Assembly: GCA_965369995.1 (NCBI GenBank)
Contig: CBDURO010000068.1
Span: 1 to 5,349 of the forward strand
DNA from: JAHJCW01 sp965369995
GTDB lineage: Bacteria; Fidelibacterota; Marinisomatia; Marinisomatales; JAHJCW01
Direction: 5' to 3'
DNA: 5,349 nucleotides
A program made the translations under genes and the position numbers. This document shows, piece after piece, positions 5,281 to 5,349 of the stretch (its first letter is position 1; each line of letters opens with the position of its first letter). Under the pieces are notes generated by a model. That model ran no database searches, was not told the origin of the DNA, and saw only the letters and a program-made list of their open reading frames with translations.

Positions 5281-5349
5281 TTATCGAAAAACCGAATCAT
5301 GACACGGAATAGACAAGGTATCCAGTTATTGAGATTGAAAAAGCCAACT

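Noticed and set aside
5299..5349. ATG at 5299 opening a frame that runs off the window end (MTRNRQGIQLLRLKKPT)
   Set aside because: Seventeen codons, no clear ribosome site and no recognisable motif; it could be the start of a gene, but the window does not support calling it.

Overview
The window holds two unrelated blocks separated by a short intergenic stretch. Bases 1-890 are a compact phage-like or mobile-cassette-like block. It has a Rho-independent terminator hairpin at the left edge, then two small genes of unknown function, then an 18-codon reading frame. The block closes with a second, very strong terminator. Bases 1083-5039 are an ordinary chromosomal operon of a low-GC, diderm, Bacteroidota-like (FCB-group) bacterium. 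It contains an SGNH-hydrolase lipoprotein, a small lipoprotein-like protein and a TonB-dependent outer-membrane receptor. A broken C-terminal fragment of a secreted FlgD-Ig/sorting-domain protein follows at 5056-5280. The lineage is inferred from four things: the CarboxypepD_reg-like extension on the receptor, the GNSL-type SGNH lipoprotein, a TTG-N19-TATATTTA promoter-like signal, and the sorting-domain remnant. Ignavibacteria, Calditrichota or Marinimicrobia-like taxa would fit as well as Bacteroidota proper. I cannot name a species.

Left block. The three reading frames are tightly packed. The first two overlap by 17 bases, and the second and third share one base as TAATG. The third frame, at 804-860, is preceded by AAAGGAGGTGAT, a near-complete complement of the 16S rRNA 3' end. 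It encodes MLEQIIKIIKQILGSLNK. On a helical wheel every hydrophobic residue falls in one arc and every polar residue in the other, so this is a perfectly segregated cationic amphipathic helix. It is the most interesting item in the window: a candidate membrane-active or signalling micropeptide at the end of a phage-type operon, too short for normal gene callers.

Intergenic stretch (891-1137). It carries two small inverted repeats, a second bulged terminator-like hairpin and a plausible promoter for the downstream operon. I see no RNA gene here. Base composition and gene style appear to change across this stretch, so it may be the edge of a prophage, island or cassette.

Right block. The three genes are contiguous (TAA directly followed by GTG, then a TTGA overlap) and are almost certainly cotranscribed. 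The likely arrangement is a surface or periplasmic lipid-anchored esterase that trims a substrate, a small accessory lipoprotein, and a TonB-powered outer-membrane channel that imports the product. The substrate cannot be read from sequence. After the receptor, a fragment of a sorting domain without a start codon or upstream body shows past rearrangement.
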